From assembly GCA_034698045.1 (NCBI GenBank), contig JAQGAU010001286.1:1-20097 (forward strand): a stretch of DNA of 20,097 nucleotides. The letters are read 5' to 3'. This DNA is from Paramacrobiotus richtersi (Eukaryota > Tardigrada > Eutardigrada > Parachela > Macrobiotidae). The stretch's first letter is position 1. Each line of letters starts with the position of its first letter. The notes below the pieces were generated by a model that worked only from the letters and a program-made list of their open reading frames with translations, made no database searches and was not told the DNA's origin. Shown piece after piece: positions 9,012 to 20,014 of the stretch. The position numbers and the translations under genes are program-made.

Positions 9012-9549
9012 GTAAGTATCTATCATAATTTGCGATTCTATAGAAAAATCCCAATGTTAAGAGAATCAGGACAACTTTTTTTCAAGTAACTCGAGGATTA
9101 GTCCGTCTCTTATTCTTCTTCAGTCCGTCTCTGGCCTCACAGCTTTTAGTGATTTTTCTAGCAGTCCACTCATTTGCCAAAACCATCTCTTGTTCCAAAA
9201 CCATCTCTGTCCGTCTCTTATTCTCTGTAGAACACTATATTTGTAAGGTATTGCGTGGATTCAGAAAATTTGTCCTTGTTTATCGTTATTTTTTCGGGAT
9301 TTATTTGCTTTTAGCGCCTCGGTATGATGTTTTGATCTGCTGCTTTTGTTTCTGCGGGATTTGTTTTGTATTTTTGTTGGTGGTTGTTTTTTTATTCGGT
9401 TAATGATTGCCAGTCTCCCGTTGTGTACTGTATTTGAATTGTTATTGCAATTTTGAGGGGTTTTCCCGTTTTCTTATTTCATATGGTTTCATCTGTACAG
9501 TCTGATGAGTCAGTTGCGCAGGTGACGAGCGTTTTTGCAGAGCATCACA

Positions 9550-11473
9550 ATGTATCGGCCACTGTACATGGAGAATGGTTACCGCGTACCGGAGGCCAGC
9601 TGGAACGCGGTGGACATCAGGGGACAGGACGGACTGTTGCAGCACGGAACGGTCGTTGACGTGAAGCCCCACGGCCTGATTGTGGACTTTATTTGCCCGG
9701 GCCAGCGGCGTCGGTTGGTTACGTATGATGAGGCCTTTGGTTACGTGTGCCGCGACTACTGGACTCAGACTGGCAAGAAGGGATGCGCCGTGGAGGTGCT
9801 GTTGCGTCTGGATCGCCAGAGTCCATGGGTCTGGCGCCCGGCCACCCTGATCACCGACGATATCCCTGGGTCGACGGTGGTGGATGTGCAGCAGAGTGGC
9901 GTTGGACGCCGTCAAGTGGTTGACTATGGGCAGATACGTGCGCCATCAACCCCTTACATACTGCAAATGCGTCAGTATCAGATGCAGCCGGACTGCTTCG
10001 TTGTCACATCTGTGTCGCCGGTGCCCGCTGATATCGCTGTCCTACTCCCCACAGATTCACCGTTATGGAAGGCATTTTGTCAGGTGCTATCGTTTGATGC
10101 TGAAATGTGGCCCATATCGGTCGGCGGGGGCGAGCTGCTCATCTTGCACCGCAGGGACTCGTGTGATTATGATCAGCGTCTGACTCAGCTAGTGAGTTAG
10201 TAATGGCAGCTGCTAGGAGTCATGTGACAAGTGATAAAATCCGTATATGATGTTTAACCCGTTAGGATATTTGTTTATTCATGTACATCATGTGTTTATT
10301 GTTGATTGTGTTGTTTCTTGCTACAGGAGATGTTCGTTCAGCGGGCGGGTAGATCTCTTCAAGCCAGCATCCAGCATGGAGTGACTTGGGTGCAGAATGG
10401 GCTGGAATGCCATTTGCCGTTTTCTTGTGGCTTGTTTGAGGTAGGTTGAAATCCAGCACAGTTCGGGGTGTTTTGTGTATCAGACACTTACTAAACGAAA
10501 CGTTGCGGTCAATCCTAGGTCGAGCAGTATGCTGAACACACGGTTGGGATTCTGGAGACCGTGCACTATCACATCCTGTACGCAGTGCTGAGCTATATCG
10601 ACACAATCGAACGGGTGTATCAGCGACGCGTGTGCCAGCGCTTTGACTACTTGATCTCCCGTACTCTGGCGGAGGAAATCCGACTGACTTACCACCACTG
10701 CACCTTAGCGCCGAGGCGAGCATGTCACAGCAGTGACAATCCACTGCGCGAATATTATCCCTTCTCTGCTCCGCTACTGCACTGTGTCACGACCGCCACC
10801 CGTCGTATCATCCTATCTTACGGCCGGCTGGGCACCCTGAGAAACGTTCTGCACACTCTCCAGGTCTGCGGTCAACTGGGACAGTACACTGCTGGTCAAC
10901 AGATCATAGTCGCGGCAGGACACTGCGCCGTCGGGAGCGGTGGAAAATTCTGGGAGAACCTGGACGTGTTGGCAACGTCGATGGCCGGCGGATGGTGCAC
11001 CAAGCTGCTGTTAAAGCAGTGCACGATAACCAGCCTGCCTGGTACAAGTTTTAGCGGTCCACTGCCAGGGAGTCGGCCACCAGAGGGGTCGCTGCAGGCG
11101 GATCTGTGTCAGCTGATTGAGAGGCATCTCCCGGCCGCCCACGTCCAGCGGACGAGCGAGTGGATTGCGCTTACCCTGCAGGGCCGATTGGAGGCAGAGT
11201 GGCGCGAGTACCTTGTCGAGGTAATGCACCCTTGGCTTGATCCCGTTTACATTGAGGACATCACTGTATCTTTTGCAGGAACTGAATGAGCTCACCTCCC
11301 CTGACCCGCGTAAAACCAACGCCTATGCCGGCTGTGACTGGGAGATTCAGGACACACTCGACGCCCTGGATGTATCGAAACTGTCTCACCTGACTCGGTA
11401 TGTTTTGTACCGATATATGCTGGATTGGACCGTTGAGCTGTTCGACGAACTGCCCTTCGCCGAAGACTCTTAA
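9550..11473 (+). CDS. Copy B: Tudor/Agenet-like plus F-box-like protein
   Basis: Coding exons are 9550-10191, 10327-10440, 10519-11220 and 11279-11473 (TAA), 550 codons. Introns are 135, 78 and 58 bp, all phase 0, with donors gtgagt, gtaggt and gtaatg and acceptors ctacag, cctag and tttgcag. ATG 9550 is chosen because it follows the leader acceptor at 9540 and matches the start of copy D (MYR...GY). Residues ~17-50 form a first beta-barrel-like module (WNAVDIRGQDG, then GLIVDF). Residues ~80-125 form a second (CAVEVLLRL, PWVWRPATLI). An F-box-like segment lies at ~262-298 (ILYAVLSYID, then RRVCQRF). The rest is helical and Cys-containing, ending LPFAEDS. F-box proteins link a substrate to Skp1/Cullin ligases, and Tudor/Agenet folds bind methylated tails; that function is inferred. 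Exon 1 has exactly 214 codons, as in gene C. No clear polyadenylation signal follows the stop. Confidence 0.9.
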
Positions 11474-12443
11474 TCCTCTCTGTCGTCCGAACTGGGATTT
11501 TTTTTCTGCTCTTGCCATTTTATTGTCCAGTTTTGGTGAATAGCGAGCTGTAGATTCCGCTTGCCAGGTTGCGGCATCCTGTGACCAAAGTCGTTTTAAT
11601 TAATTTTGTGATGAGGCGTTTCATGATAATTTTCTTGACTGTACGGTGCGCTGTTTGTGCATAGTTTCAGATTCAGGCTGATACAGTTTATTCGATTTTT
11701 GACCACATTTTGATGTATAGAAGGTGGAAACTATCAATGAGATCTACAGCACACAGTAAGTGAATACTGCGTATCCCATTACGGTAAATTGAGGTAATGC
11801 AAGAACTGCGGTAAAAACTGGAATCATTCTAATACGTGACAAAAATTTTCTTGATAGCGAATTTTTTATTCTTTAATGGTGTGCGTATCGTAATCACTTT
11901 CAATTGCTTCTAAGCAGCTTCTTCGAGCTTTTTCCACTCTTCAGTCAGTACATAATGCAACACTGCGTGTATCGTAATTGACTTTACGATACGTAATATT
12001 AACACATTTCGTAAAACAACATCGTAAAATAATCGATACTAGCATATCGACAGTTGCCTGCGCGGTGACGTAACCTGGACGATTCACAGATAGCCAGTGG
12101 AGTTCCCGTTCGCAGTGAATCCGAGAACGCCGCTGCAATATGTAACCTCGCTATGGAGCTGATTAGAAGCTCAAGAAAAACCCGAAGTAAATCCGGCACA
12201 TTTCAGTCATGTTGTTGAAAGTCGAATTGGTGTTAACACAGATATGTCAGTCATACTAATGTCTGAGCTAGATGTTGGTCATTGTTGGGTAACTCAAGAG
12301 TAAGTCAGTATAGACTAAATACGTTTTCCATCCAGGTCCAATCGTGGCAGGCGTTATAGGACTAAAAATGCCGCGTTCCTGTTTACAAGTACGTACATAA
12401 TTTGTTCTGAATATAATGAGACTGCACATTTCTCAAGCTGCAC
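11474..12443. other. Intergenic stretch downstream of gene B
   Basis: Holds the 3' UTR of gene B, whose end I cannot place, and AT-rich DNA with no supported gene. A minus-strand frame near 11999-12199 has no recognisable content. Confidence 0.5.
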
Positions 12444-12555
12444 CATCGATAATGTACGAAAGCAGACAAGGATAATCACGTACTTTGTATACACACTTAT
12501 AAGTGTGTATACAAAGTACGTGATTATCCTTGTCTGCTTTCGTACATTATCGATG
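12444..12555. repeat. Perfect 112-bp palindrome
   Basis: Positions 12444-12499 are the exact reverse complement of 12500-12555. The dyad centre is at acttataagt and there is no spacer. Similarity stops abruptly at 12443 and 12556. As single-stranded DNA or RNA it would form a 56-bp stem with essentially no loop. Perfect spacer-free palindromes are unstable, so this is either a very recent foldback event or an artefact of sequencing or assembly. Confidence 0.95.
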
Positions 12556-12564
12556 TGATATATA

Positions 12565-12588
12565 GACAATGTGATATATCACATTGTC
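12565..12588. repeat. Perfect 24-bp palindrome
   Basis: The half-site gacaatgtgata is followed directly by its reverse complement. It lies ten bases after the 112-bp palindrome and shares the tgtgatata word with the spacer between them. Confidence 0.9.
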
Positions 12589-12647
12589 AGTTTGCTGTTC
12601 ATATCTGCACTCGTATCAAAACTATGGTCACATTGCCGATGTGAAAA

Positions 12648-12676
12648 CCAAACCTAAATGTGACCTTTAGGTTTGG
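12648..12676. repeat. 11-bp stem hairpin
   Basis: ccaaacctaaa at 12648-12658 pairs with tttaggtttgg at 12666-12676 around a 7-base loop. It is the third dyad in a 230-bp cluster. Confidence 0.8.
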
Positions 12677-13997
12677 AGACACTTTCAACATGTGCAGCCG
12701 AATGGAAAAGCTTGGCAAAGGTAAAATAACTGCCTGTTGATCAGGCAAATGCATGCAGAGTATATTCATGCGATAAACCTACAGCTTAGTTCGGTTACTT
12801 GTGATGTTCGTCACAATAAATTGAGAAAAGTGCATACAGTACATCCTGTAAAAGTTGTTGACAATGTTCTAAATACGTTTTGGTCTCCAATAACCACGCA
12901 CACCACAGGTTTTTTTTTGGTTTTTAAAACGAAAAATCCAGTTAAGTGAGACAACTATCCACCGAGTGACCGGACAGATTTTTTTGGCATACAATATAGG
13001 CTTGTTCCTTGTTTTTTGGACGTAGAAGCACCAGACCAGGCATTCTGTGCTGCTTCCAATAAAGGAAACTTTAACAATGGTATACGGTGGCAAGCTGTTG
13101 CCACACGCACGGATGGACTAATACTGTACAAACTGATTAAGTTGTCACGGTTCTGCTGCAGTGTGATAAATTGCATGACGCTAGGGATACCATATAACTA
13201 GCCATTCCAAAGACAAGGAGTATTGTCCGTTGGTATTTCGCAGTTTACGGGAGCGCTTCCGTCATGGGCAGTAGATACCTGGAAACAGACGTCGCTCGAT
13301 GTCATGTCGGTTCAATGGTCGCCAGTGCTGCGCCTTGAAGTTGTCAGGGGCAACTTGGCCTTAACGGATCCGATCCTGTTATGAACTGAATATGAATAAA
13401 GAAACTGGATCCCGCTAACAGAACGGTACCCTTTGTGTGTATACAACAGATGTAATGTCATGATAATGTAGAAATTTGAGTAGATCGTGCACGCAACGGC
13501 GCTCCATTACATTAAAAGCGGTACGAAAAATCCACAAGGTGGGTTACTTGACGTCGCGCGTAGGCATAGTTTCCAGCAGTTTTCAGTACAATATTTGTAA
13601 TTTGACTTGTTAATCAGACTGCTAAATGAATGAGTTTATTAAATGAGATACACACCTGTCTAAAGTATCTGCCAACAGAAACGTATACTTCGATCGTAAA
13701 GGTTTCACTAATTGAACGGTGTTATGGAGCGAAAAAGTGTTGTCCAGCAGATATTTGGAATTTCGGATACAAAGCATGGCTTAGGTTGCGAAGCTAAAGC
13801 TAAAATGCGTGTACACAGAACATGTACATTCCGTTTGGTAATCTCGATTTTAAGCAGATTATGTAATGTATTGTAGTATTCTCGAGATTGCTGTCATCAG
13901 GTGACCGCACTGTTGTACTTAGCAACTCTACATGAGATAGCGTATTGTTCTACATGTTTACTTTTTTGTTGGTTCCTTGTCTGGCTAGCGTGCAGTA
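12677..13997. other. Intergenic stretch with weak coding-like pieces
   Basis: No recognised gene. An acceptor-like ttcgcag near 13242 precedes about 45 open codons that end at 13380-13382, with an aataaa a few bases further on. This could be the last exon of a small + strand gene, but nothing upstream joins to it. Confidence 0.25.
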
Positions 13998-14820
13998 CTA
14001 ATAAAGATAGTATACCGCCTCGATAGATATATTACAGATTATCAGTTCACACGTCATACCAAAAGATTTGCTGCGTACGTAGAAGTTTTTCCGATCACGC
14101 TCAATCGCAAAATGCAGTATGGGATAGGTGCATGCAGGGTCATCCGCTTCGTTGGGCCCTTTAAAACGATAGCAGACCGTGTCAAGCACGATGTTTGTAC
14201 CGGTCCAGAACATTCGTCTTGCCGGATGGAGCGATTCGTGCAGCAAGTTGACAGTTCCGAAACATCCATGGACAGTGACAATGTAAATTGTAGCTCTCCT
14301 GAACGCCACTACAGCGGTATTTCCATGTGTGCTATATGGCCAGCCACTGGCGATAGTACCTTCACCTCATCCCCCCTCCGGAAGCTCATGGGAAAACGCT
14401 TCCGGGCCTCTTTTGACTTCCATGTCAGAGCCGCTTCCGTCAACAATCTCAGTAACGGGAGTTTACTATGTGTGCTATGTAACGTTCACCGTTGTGGTCC
14501 TGCTAATCCCTTCTTGTGCATGTCTAGGCGCAGTATTCTTCCTTCCATTGATGGAGGCATATGCCGCGTAAATATCGGAAGCCTTCTGCAGTACCAAGTA
14601 AAATCCTCGGAAAACACCAGCTCCGCCCGGCAAATCGTCGCTAAAGCGTCTTTTTCGCCAGCTGCTTTTGCATACATCATACATCATGCTTGAAGTACAT
14701 GCCACATCAAGCACTAATGGCCTGCCGCTGCGTATTCTTGCCGAATCGTGCGGAGCCAGTGTCCGAGCCACAGAAAACGACGTGCAGATCGGCAGTTTTC
14801 AGCTCGATTTCATCTACTTA
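13998..14820 (-). other. Coding-like minus-strand frames, family unknown
   Basis: A minus-strand frame ending TAG at 14000-13998 is open from about 14370. It reads like a real exon in composition (for example FWTGTNIVLDTVCYRF, then KGPNEADDPACTYPILHF). Upstream pieces in other frames (IELKTADLHVVFCGSDTGSA near 14810-14745, and a frame over 14680-14486) could be further exons. Splice junctions between them are not convincing. I do not recognise the family. It may be a decayed gene. Confidence 0.25.
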
Positions 14821-14849
14821 CGCGGTGGATTTCATCTACTTACGCGGTG
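14806..14849. repeat. 22-bp perfect tandem duplication
   Basis: Positions 14806-14827 are repeated exactly at 14828-14849. Probably a replication slip. Confidence 0.95.
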
Positions 14850-15184
14850 CAGCAGGCCAGCAGTGTGGTGACTCACGGTCCGTGCGTCGTAGTACCTACC
14901 GAAGTACGTCGTCGTACGGTACATGTACGTGCAGGCTGTATACAGAGACTAGAGAAGCATGAAATTCGCTATCAGTCCTGGCCTTTTTCTCGCGATTCTG
15001 GGTTTTACCCACCGTATGAACACGACATCGCATGCCAGTCGCACTGATGACTGGTGATGCAGTTGAATCATTTACAGATGAAATAGCTGCTAAAGATATT
15101 TTTGCTATTACTTTTGCATATCTATTACACCAAATGTGTTTGTTTTGTCAGCTGTCGATTGTTAGTGCTCGTTAACTGGCGGCT

Positions 15185-17307
15185 ATGTCTTTTAATAGCT
15201 CGGAATTCGCTTGGAACAGCGTAGACGTTCTGTGTGACGGACAGCTTCGCAATGGGCGCGTGATCGATTATGAGGATGGTGGATTCACTGTGCATTTCGG
15301 TGGGACTGGGCGCTCAGGTTCCAAATTAGTGCCTTTCCAGCAAGTATACGCTCGTCAATACTCCGCCTCATTACATGCTGGACTGCGGATCAACGGGAAT
15401 TTTAATCCGTTGGAGGAGCCACGACCAGTTGAGGTGTTGCTGCGTTTACAACCAACGGACCCGTGGACATGGTATCCAGGCATGTTGTTGGACGGATTTG
15501 GGTGGGTCCGTGTGAGCTTGCCAGATCATCAGCTGGAGGGGATTGTGACTGCGGAGCGTATTCGCGAACGGTCTACGGAGGAGTCGCTGCGTCATTTTAA
15601 AGCTGGGAGAGCCACGATTACGGTTCCTACTACGGTCGGTGCTTCTGATGATCGGGTAATAGCGGCATTCAACGCCTACTGTCGCCGAAACGATTACTGG
15701 ATGGTGGCGACGCGTGTGCTCGGCAGTTCTGACGGTGGAGCGTTCCAGGAGTTGGCCATTCTGAAAATCAGTGGTGCGTGCCGTCCGCAGTATTACGACA
15801 TCAGGAAACCACCCTCCGATCGTCACGTAAGTAGTGTGCAACCCAAAAATTATGTAGATGCTGGTTCGGGGTGCTTTTTTTCTTAGTCGAGAGGAAATTG
15901 CTCGAGATTCCGCTTTATGTTAAGTTTGTCCGTGATTGAACTGGTACTCTCCAGATAACACTTTTGGCTGTGGTTGGCTGTGGCTTGTTGTATGTCAACA
16001 TATTTCATAACATAGCCAGATGTATACTATTTAACCGTTTCTCTTTTCGAATGTAGCTGTGTTCGGATATAGCTATGCTGAAAAGCGGTGGGGATCCTTT
16101 TTCATACATGCGCTTCCTTGCCCCATCAAACCCATTCCGTGACGATTCTATCCAGTCCCTTGGTCGTGATGCCACCTCTCTTCGTCACATCTACGAATGT
16201 CTGACAACCGTACAGCATACCAAACTGCGTCGAGTGTGCCAACTATGGAATGCATTCCTCACATCATTCCACTTCCGCCGCATCATCACGGTTTCCGCAC
16301 CGCGTCGTCGCTCAGATTACACGCGCAGCGTTTATGATTTGGCTTCGTGCCTGTACAACTGCTGGAGTCAGCAGACCCGGGTGTTGGTGCTTCATGGCAG
16401 CAAGTGGTACGACGAGATCGAGTTTCCGCTGGCGGGCGTGGCCAAGTTTGTGCAGCGCCTTCTGACCGAAAAGAAACTCCCGGCTGCTGAGATGCTGCTG
16501 TTGACCGGAGAATGGTACTTTCCAGTTAACGCTCCCAACTGGATTAATGTCCTGTGGGATGTCTTGCACTCATTGGCGGCAGTTGGCCAGCGCCTTGTCT
16601 TGAAGAACACCGCATTTTCACTGGATCTGCAGCCATCCAACCGAATTGCCGAACACAGTGTTGCAGTGCGCTTTTTTGACCTCCATATGACTCCCCAAAT
16701 GACCACCAGTGATTTCTGGACCATGCTAAACAATGGACTGCGCGATCTGAGTGCGGCAGATGTGGAACGAGTGGCGGAGTGGATTGCCAAAAATACTGGC
16801 CCTGTAACTAATTCCTTCGACATCCCTCCACCGACGAATCCCTCGCAAATCGCTCGGGTAAGAAGAAACCAGTTCTCTAAAAGCTAATTGAAAATGAAAC
16901 CTACGATAAAACGATACTACGATGAAACCTCGCTCCGGTCAACGTTATTTTGTCTTGATGAGTGTTTCCCCGAAACTGCAGATCAAGTTTTTTGCGCATG
17001 CTAATCATGCAACGTAACATATACTGTAGTGTACAGAATTCTATCGTCTCGAACATGCGCTTACATAGAATCCGTTGATCTCGTTGTACTGCCGGCCACT
17101 CATGTATGTACTCTGATGCAGATGCTCAACATTACCCAAACCCTGGACCCTCGAGACAACGTGCGCTACCGCGAACTGTCGTTTTCTCCTTATGGAGATG
17201 CTGGCCTGGACGGGGTCGATGTCCGACACCTGACAAAGCTCGCTCAGCATGCGCTGCTCCAGCGTCTTGATGCACCATTTCGTAAAGTCTCTTTCCGTAT
17301 CATTTGA
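15185..17307 (+). CDS. Copy C: Tudor/Agenet-like plus F-box-like protein
   Basis: Coding exons are 15185-15826, 16057-16857 and 17122-17307 (TGA), 542 codons. Introns are 230 and 264 bp, both phase 0 (gtaagt...aatgtag and gtaaga...gatgcag). The start is set by agreement with copy A (MSF...EF.WNSV). Residues ~10-50 carry the first barrel-like module (WNSVDV, GRVIDYEDGGFTVHFGGTG) and ~80-125 the second (PVEVLLRLQPTDPWTWYPG, then GIVTAERIR). The F-box-like segment is at ~250-285 (LRHIYECLTTVQ, then LRRVCQLWNAFL), followed by CLYNCWSQQT, LPAAEMLLLTGEWYF and a C-terminal helix (DVERVAEWIA). The last exon matches the final exon of B in layout (LDPR at its start, DV..L..L....L.R at its end). Compared with B it lacks the intron between the linker and the F-box. 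An acceptor-like ttgttttgtcag at 15151 may mark a leader intron. The role as an SCF adaptor with a reader domain is inferred. An attaaa at 17587 is a possible polyadenylation signal. Confidence 0.9.
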
Positions 17308-18340
17308 ATGTTCTGATGGATGAAACTGGTTGACGTGTTCCCGCATTCGTTGTTCAGTTTGTTCCGGTAATGAGCTCAGATCCCACACAAGAGTTGTAAT
17401 TTCAGCGTGGGAAATGATAGTTGACACTTGACGCTGTATGGCTCGAGAGTTTTATTGCAAGTCGTATGGTATTTATTTATGTATATTTTTTTATTCCGCT
17501 GTAAGCCTCGCGATCTGACGAGCTCTGATTATCTGATGTCATATTCGATACCTGCGCTGTCGATTGTACTGTATCGTTCTGGTAGTATTAAAATGGGAAG
17601 AAGTTGCTTCACCTGCTGTATTTGTCCGAAACAACCATTTCCAGTCCATTCTGTTGTCAGTTGACCAGATGTGATTCATATGTCCGGTAACTGCCTTGGG
17701 ATTTGCCGAATATTAGATTTCTGGTTTGGAGGAAGTCAATTCGAGAGAGTATGGAGCAGACATTAAAAACAAATGGATGATTGGATCGCCGTCATTTTGC
17801 TTACACAGCGTTGGCTCCTAACGTAATAACACCGCTGACGAATCAGTACATGTACCTGTACATGTGCTTCAGAAGACACATGTGTAAGGCACATTTCGTT
17901 AGTTCGGTTTTTGCGCAATAATTATGTAGCTAGATACTCCAACGACAGATGTTCGGAGGCAGGAAACGGGGACGGAACAGCCTTGTACAAGCGCTTTGCA
18001 AGCCCCCGATGCTCTGTGCAACTGCAATCAACGATCCAGACTGCAAAGGCAAAAACAATTTTAATGCCGCCATGAATACCTGGGCTCCGTATACATATTT
18101 CTCAACGGATTTCGACGCTTCTAATGGTGCACACTGGCCAGGGCAATACTACACACTATACTTTTAATACCACACGAAGTGTGTAATACTACACGCTGTT
18201 AAATTTTTAGCCCTTGCCTGAGTAGTAGGGCACGCAAAAACGGCGTTTACGCGTATAATGTGCAAGAATATACTATATATAAAAGCTGATTTGATATATT
18301 AAGTATGTACAGTGTGTGACCGTTAAGAAAGCTACAGAAC
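17308..18340. other. Intergenic stretch downstream of gene C
   Basis: Includes the 3' UTR of C. A 72-residue + frame at 17949-18167 (MFGGRKRGRNSL...) is open but unrecognised and has no supporting context. Short palindromic words (gtacatgtac near 17848, cacatgtg near 17877) and a small acac/gtgt hairpin near 18170-18192 are present. Confidence 0.35.
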
Positions 18341-18484
18341 ATGTCGCTGCTCATCAAAGAGCTGGATCCAGGTGATATCCCTCAAGTACACCAGAATTAT
18401 AACACCGACCATGAACCAGAAATGGTTCGCGTTATAGTGATCAAAAATGAGCTAGAATGTCCATTCGATCGACTGCGCAACTAG
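18341..18484 (+). CDS. Small ORF, 47 residues, hypothetical
   Basis: ATG 18341 (acagaacATGtcg) to TAG 18484. The peptide starts MSLLIKELDPGDIPQVHQ and is acidic and polar, with a short hydrophobic strand (VRVIVI). It has more coding-like composition than its surroundings, but no family is recognised and no neighbouring exon joins it. It could be a first exon or chance. Confidence 0.2.
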   Translation: MSLLIKELDPGDIPQVHQNYNTDHEPEMVRVIVIKNELECPFDRLRN

Positions 18485-18624
18485 TGATTTTGTTTCACGC
18501 GCTTGCCATGTTATTGAAAAGGGTAGCCAAAGAGTGACCTTGTGCCGTACTCCACGACACATACCAGGGCGTAGGCTACTGTGCAGACGATCGCCATTGA
18601 TCTGCATTAGCTGGCTAACGGAAT

Positions 18625-19055
18625 GCAAAATGTATGGGTGCGATCTGTTTTCTCCATGGTTGGATGATTTAGTTGTATATATATAGTTGTAGACGAGATT
18701 GTTACGTACAGTTATAGTTCGGAGGGTGAATAATTTTTATAGTGATTCGTTTGTATCTTTTGTTCGCTGGTGGGATTTTTACCGCGATAATTATGGTGAT
18801 AAGCTGTTCTTGTTAGTTCTGCCTTGAAGCAGAATAATCTTCCGTCGTCCATATATACTGTACTTTGTTATCGAGAAATAAGTGGACCATGCTTGGAAAC
18901 AATTAAAGTTATTATACTGTACTTATATAAGGGCTATTTGTATGATAATGGAGATCGTCTTAAGCATTAAAGAATTATTGGAGTGAATCATTGGTATTTT
19001 TGAGTGAAACTGTATGTAGACCCGTACAAGCATATAGTTTTATTATAACAAATTT
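18625..19055. repeat. Duplicated noncoding block X, copy 2
   Basis: Counterpart of 6590-6905 with additional insertions, mainly around 18850-18930. Here it abuts block Y of gene D almost directly, which is likely the ancestral arrangement. Confidence 0.65.
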
Positions 19056-19089
19056 TACTGTAAGCACTTTAAAAACGGTGCTGTTCGTG

Positions 19090-19339
19090 TTGCTATCAGC
19101 GCGCAATGGGTGGCCGCCATTGGGGACGCACAGGTGACAGAAGGGCAAGCGACCTGTTGTGCAGCATTCCTTGGGGTGGTTAGCTCAAGGCAAGAACATA
19201 CTACTCTCGGTGACGTACGATCCATGCCATGCAGCTGCAAATTGCACAGAGCGAATTTCTTTCATGCTGCTTTTTGGCATTTTCCTTTTTTTCGTTTTTC
19301 TTCCCAGCTCTCTGCCCTATATCGCTGTGAGGTTTGCAG
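19090..19339 (+). promoter_or_regulatory. Upstream part of duplicated block Y, copy 2
   Basis: Matches 8585-8780 at scattered landmarks and ends in the shared cgctgtgaggtttgcag. Its T/C-rich run is interrupted by cccag. A tatat word at 19318 is a weak TATA candidate just before the leader exon. Confidence 0.4.
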
Positions 19340-19523
19340 ATTGTTGACTTTCTGATCAGTTTGTCGTACCTTGGTTTCGGATAGTCGAACGTGCGATGCA
19401 GTGACAGTCGAGGAAGCAGATTGTGGAGTTGCGCGGTTTCTGGAAACCAGGAAGAACTCATCTGCAGTACTCTTCGCACAACTCCTTCCTCCATACCAGA
19501 ACGTTTCCAGCACCCCGAAACAT
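19340..19523 (+). other. Probable 5' leader exon of gene D
   Basis: Aligns with 8781-9011 and ends at a gtaagc donor at 19524. The inferred intron is 19524-20003 and ends ctctttgcag, eleven bases before the ATG. Relative to copy B it has deletions that shift the frame. It keeps a two-codon upstream ORF, here ATG CAG TGA at 19396-19404, at the same aligned place. Confidence 0.6.
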
Positions 19524-19538
19524 GTAAGCATGAGTGTA

Positions 19539-19574
19539 GGGAATAGGGAAAGGGAAATAGGGAAATAGGGAAAT
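19539..19574. repeat. Short gggaaata tandem tract
   Basis: Irregular tandem repeats of gggaaata/gggaa just inside the leader intron of gene D. Copy B has no counterpart. Confidence 0.85.
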
Positions 19575-20014
19575 CTCGGTGTAGTCACTGTAAATATTAT
19601 TATTACTGTCGCAATACCGTGCCAACCAGGACGAAGTTTACGTCGGACTCGCGGTTTGATTCCCTTTCTGTTCTTCTCCAGTATTTACTAAATTGTGTAG
19701 CTCGATAATTTTTATGATTTATTATGAGAATTTATGGCTCAAAAAGTTGAAACGTATTAATTGTTTATCAGTATTTGTTTCGTGGTTTTTCACCTTGTGA
19801 AAGTGATTGAGTCTGATCTTATCCTGTAGGCTTATTTGTGCGGAACTGCTGTCAAGATTTTTGTTTTTTGTTTTTGTTTTATTCGACTTGAGTGGTTGTC
19901 AGCCTTCCGTTCCATATTTCAATTTGATTGATAGGTCATAATTATAATTGCTTTTGAGGTTTTGGTTTTTGTACGTCATGCAGTTGACGAGCACTCTTTG
20001 CAGAGCAATTGACA

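Noticed and set aside
9535-9549. Upstream extension of gene B exon 1 from a non-ATG codon at 9535
   Set aside because: It would run through the tttgcag acceptor at 9540. The first ATG after the acceptor at 9550 matches the start in copy D.
12354-12569. Minus-strand ORF crossing the palindrome
   Set aside because: It is produced by the inverted repeat itself and has no independent support.
17428-17664. 78-codon + strand ORF with a hydrophobic stretch
   Set aside because: Lies in the probable 3' UTR of gene C, with no recognisable motif and no paralogue elsewhere in the window.
19640-19670. B-box-like ggtttgattcc suggesting a tRNA
   Set aside because: The flanking bases do not pair into a T arm or acceptor stem, and no A box is found at the right distance.
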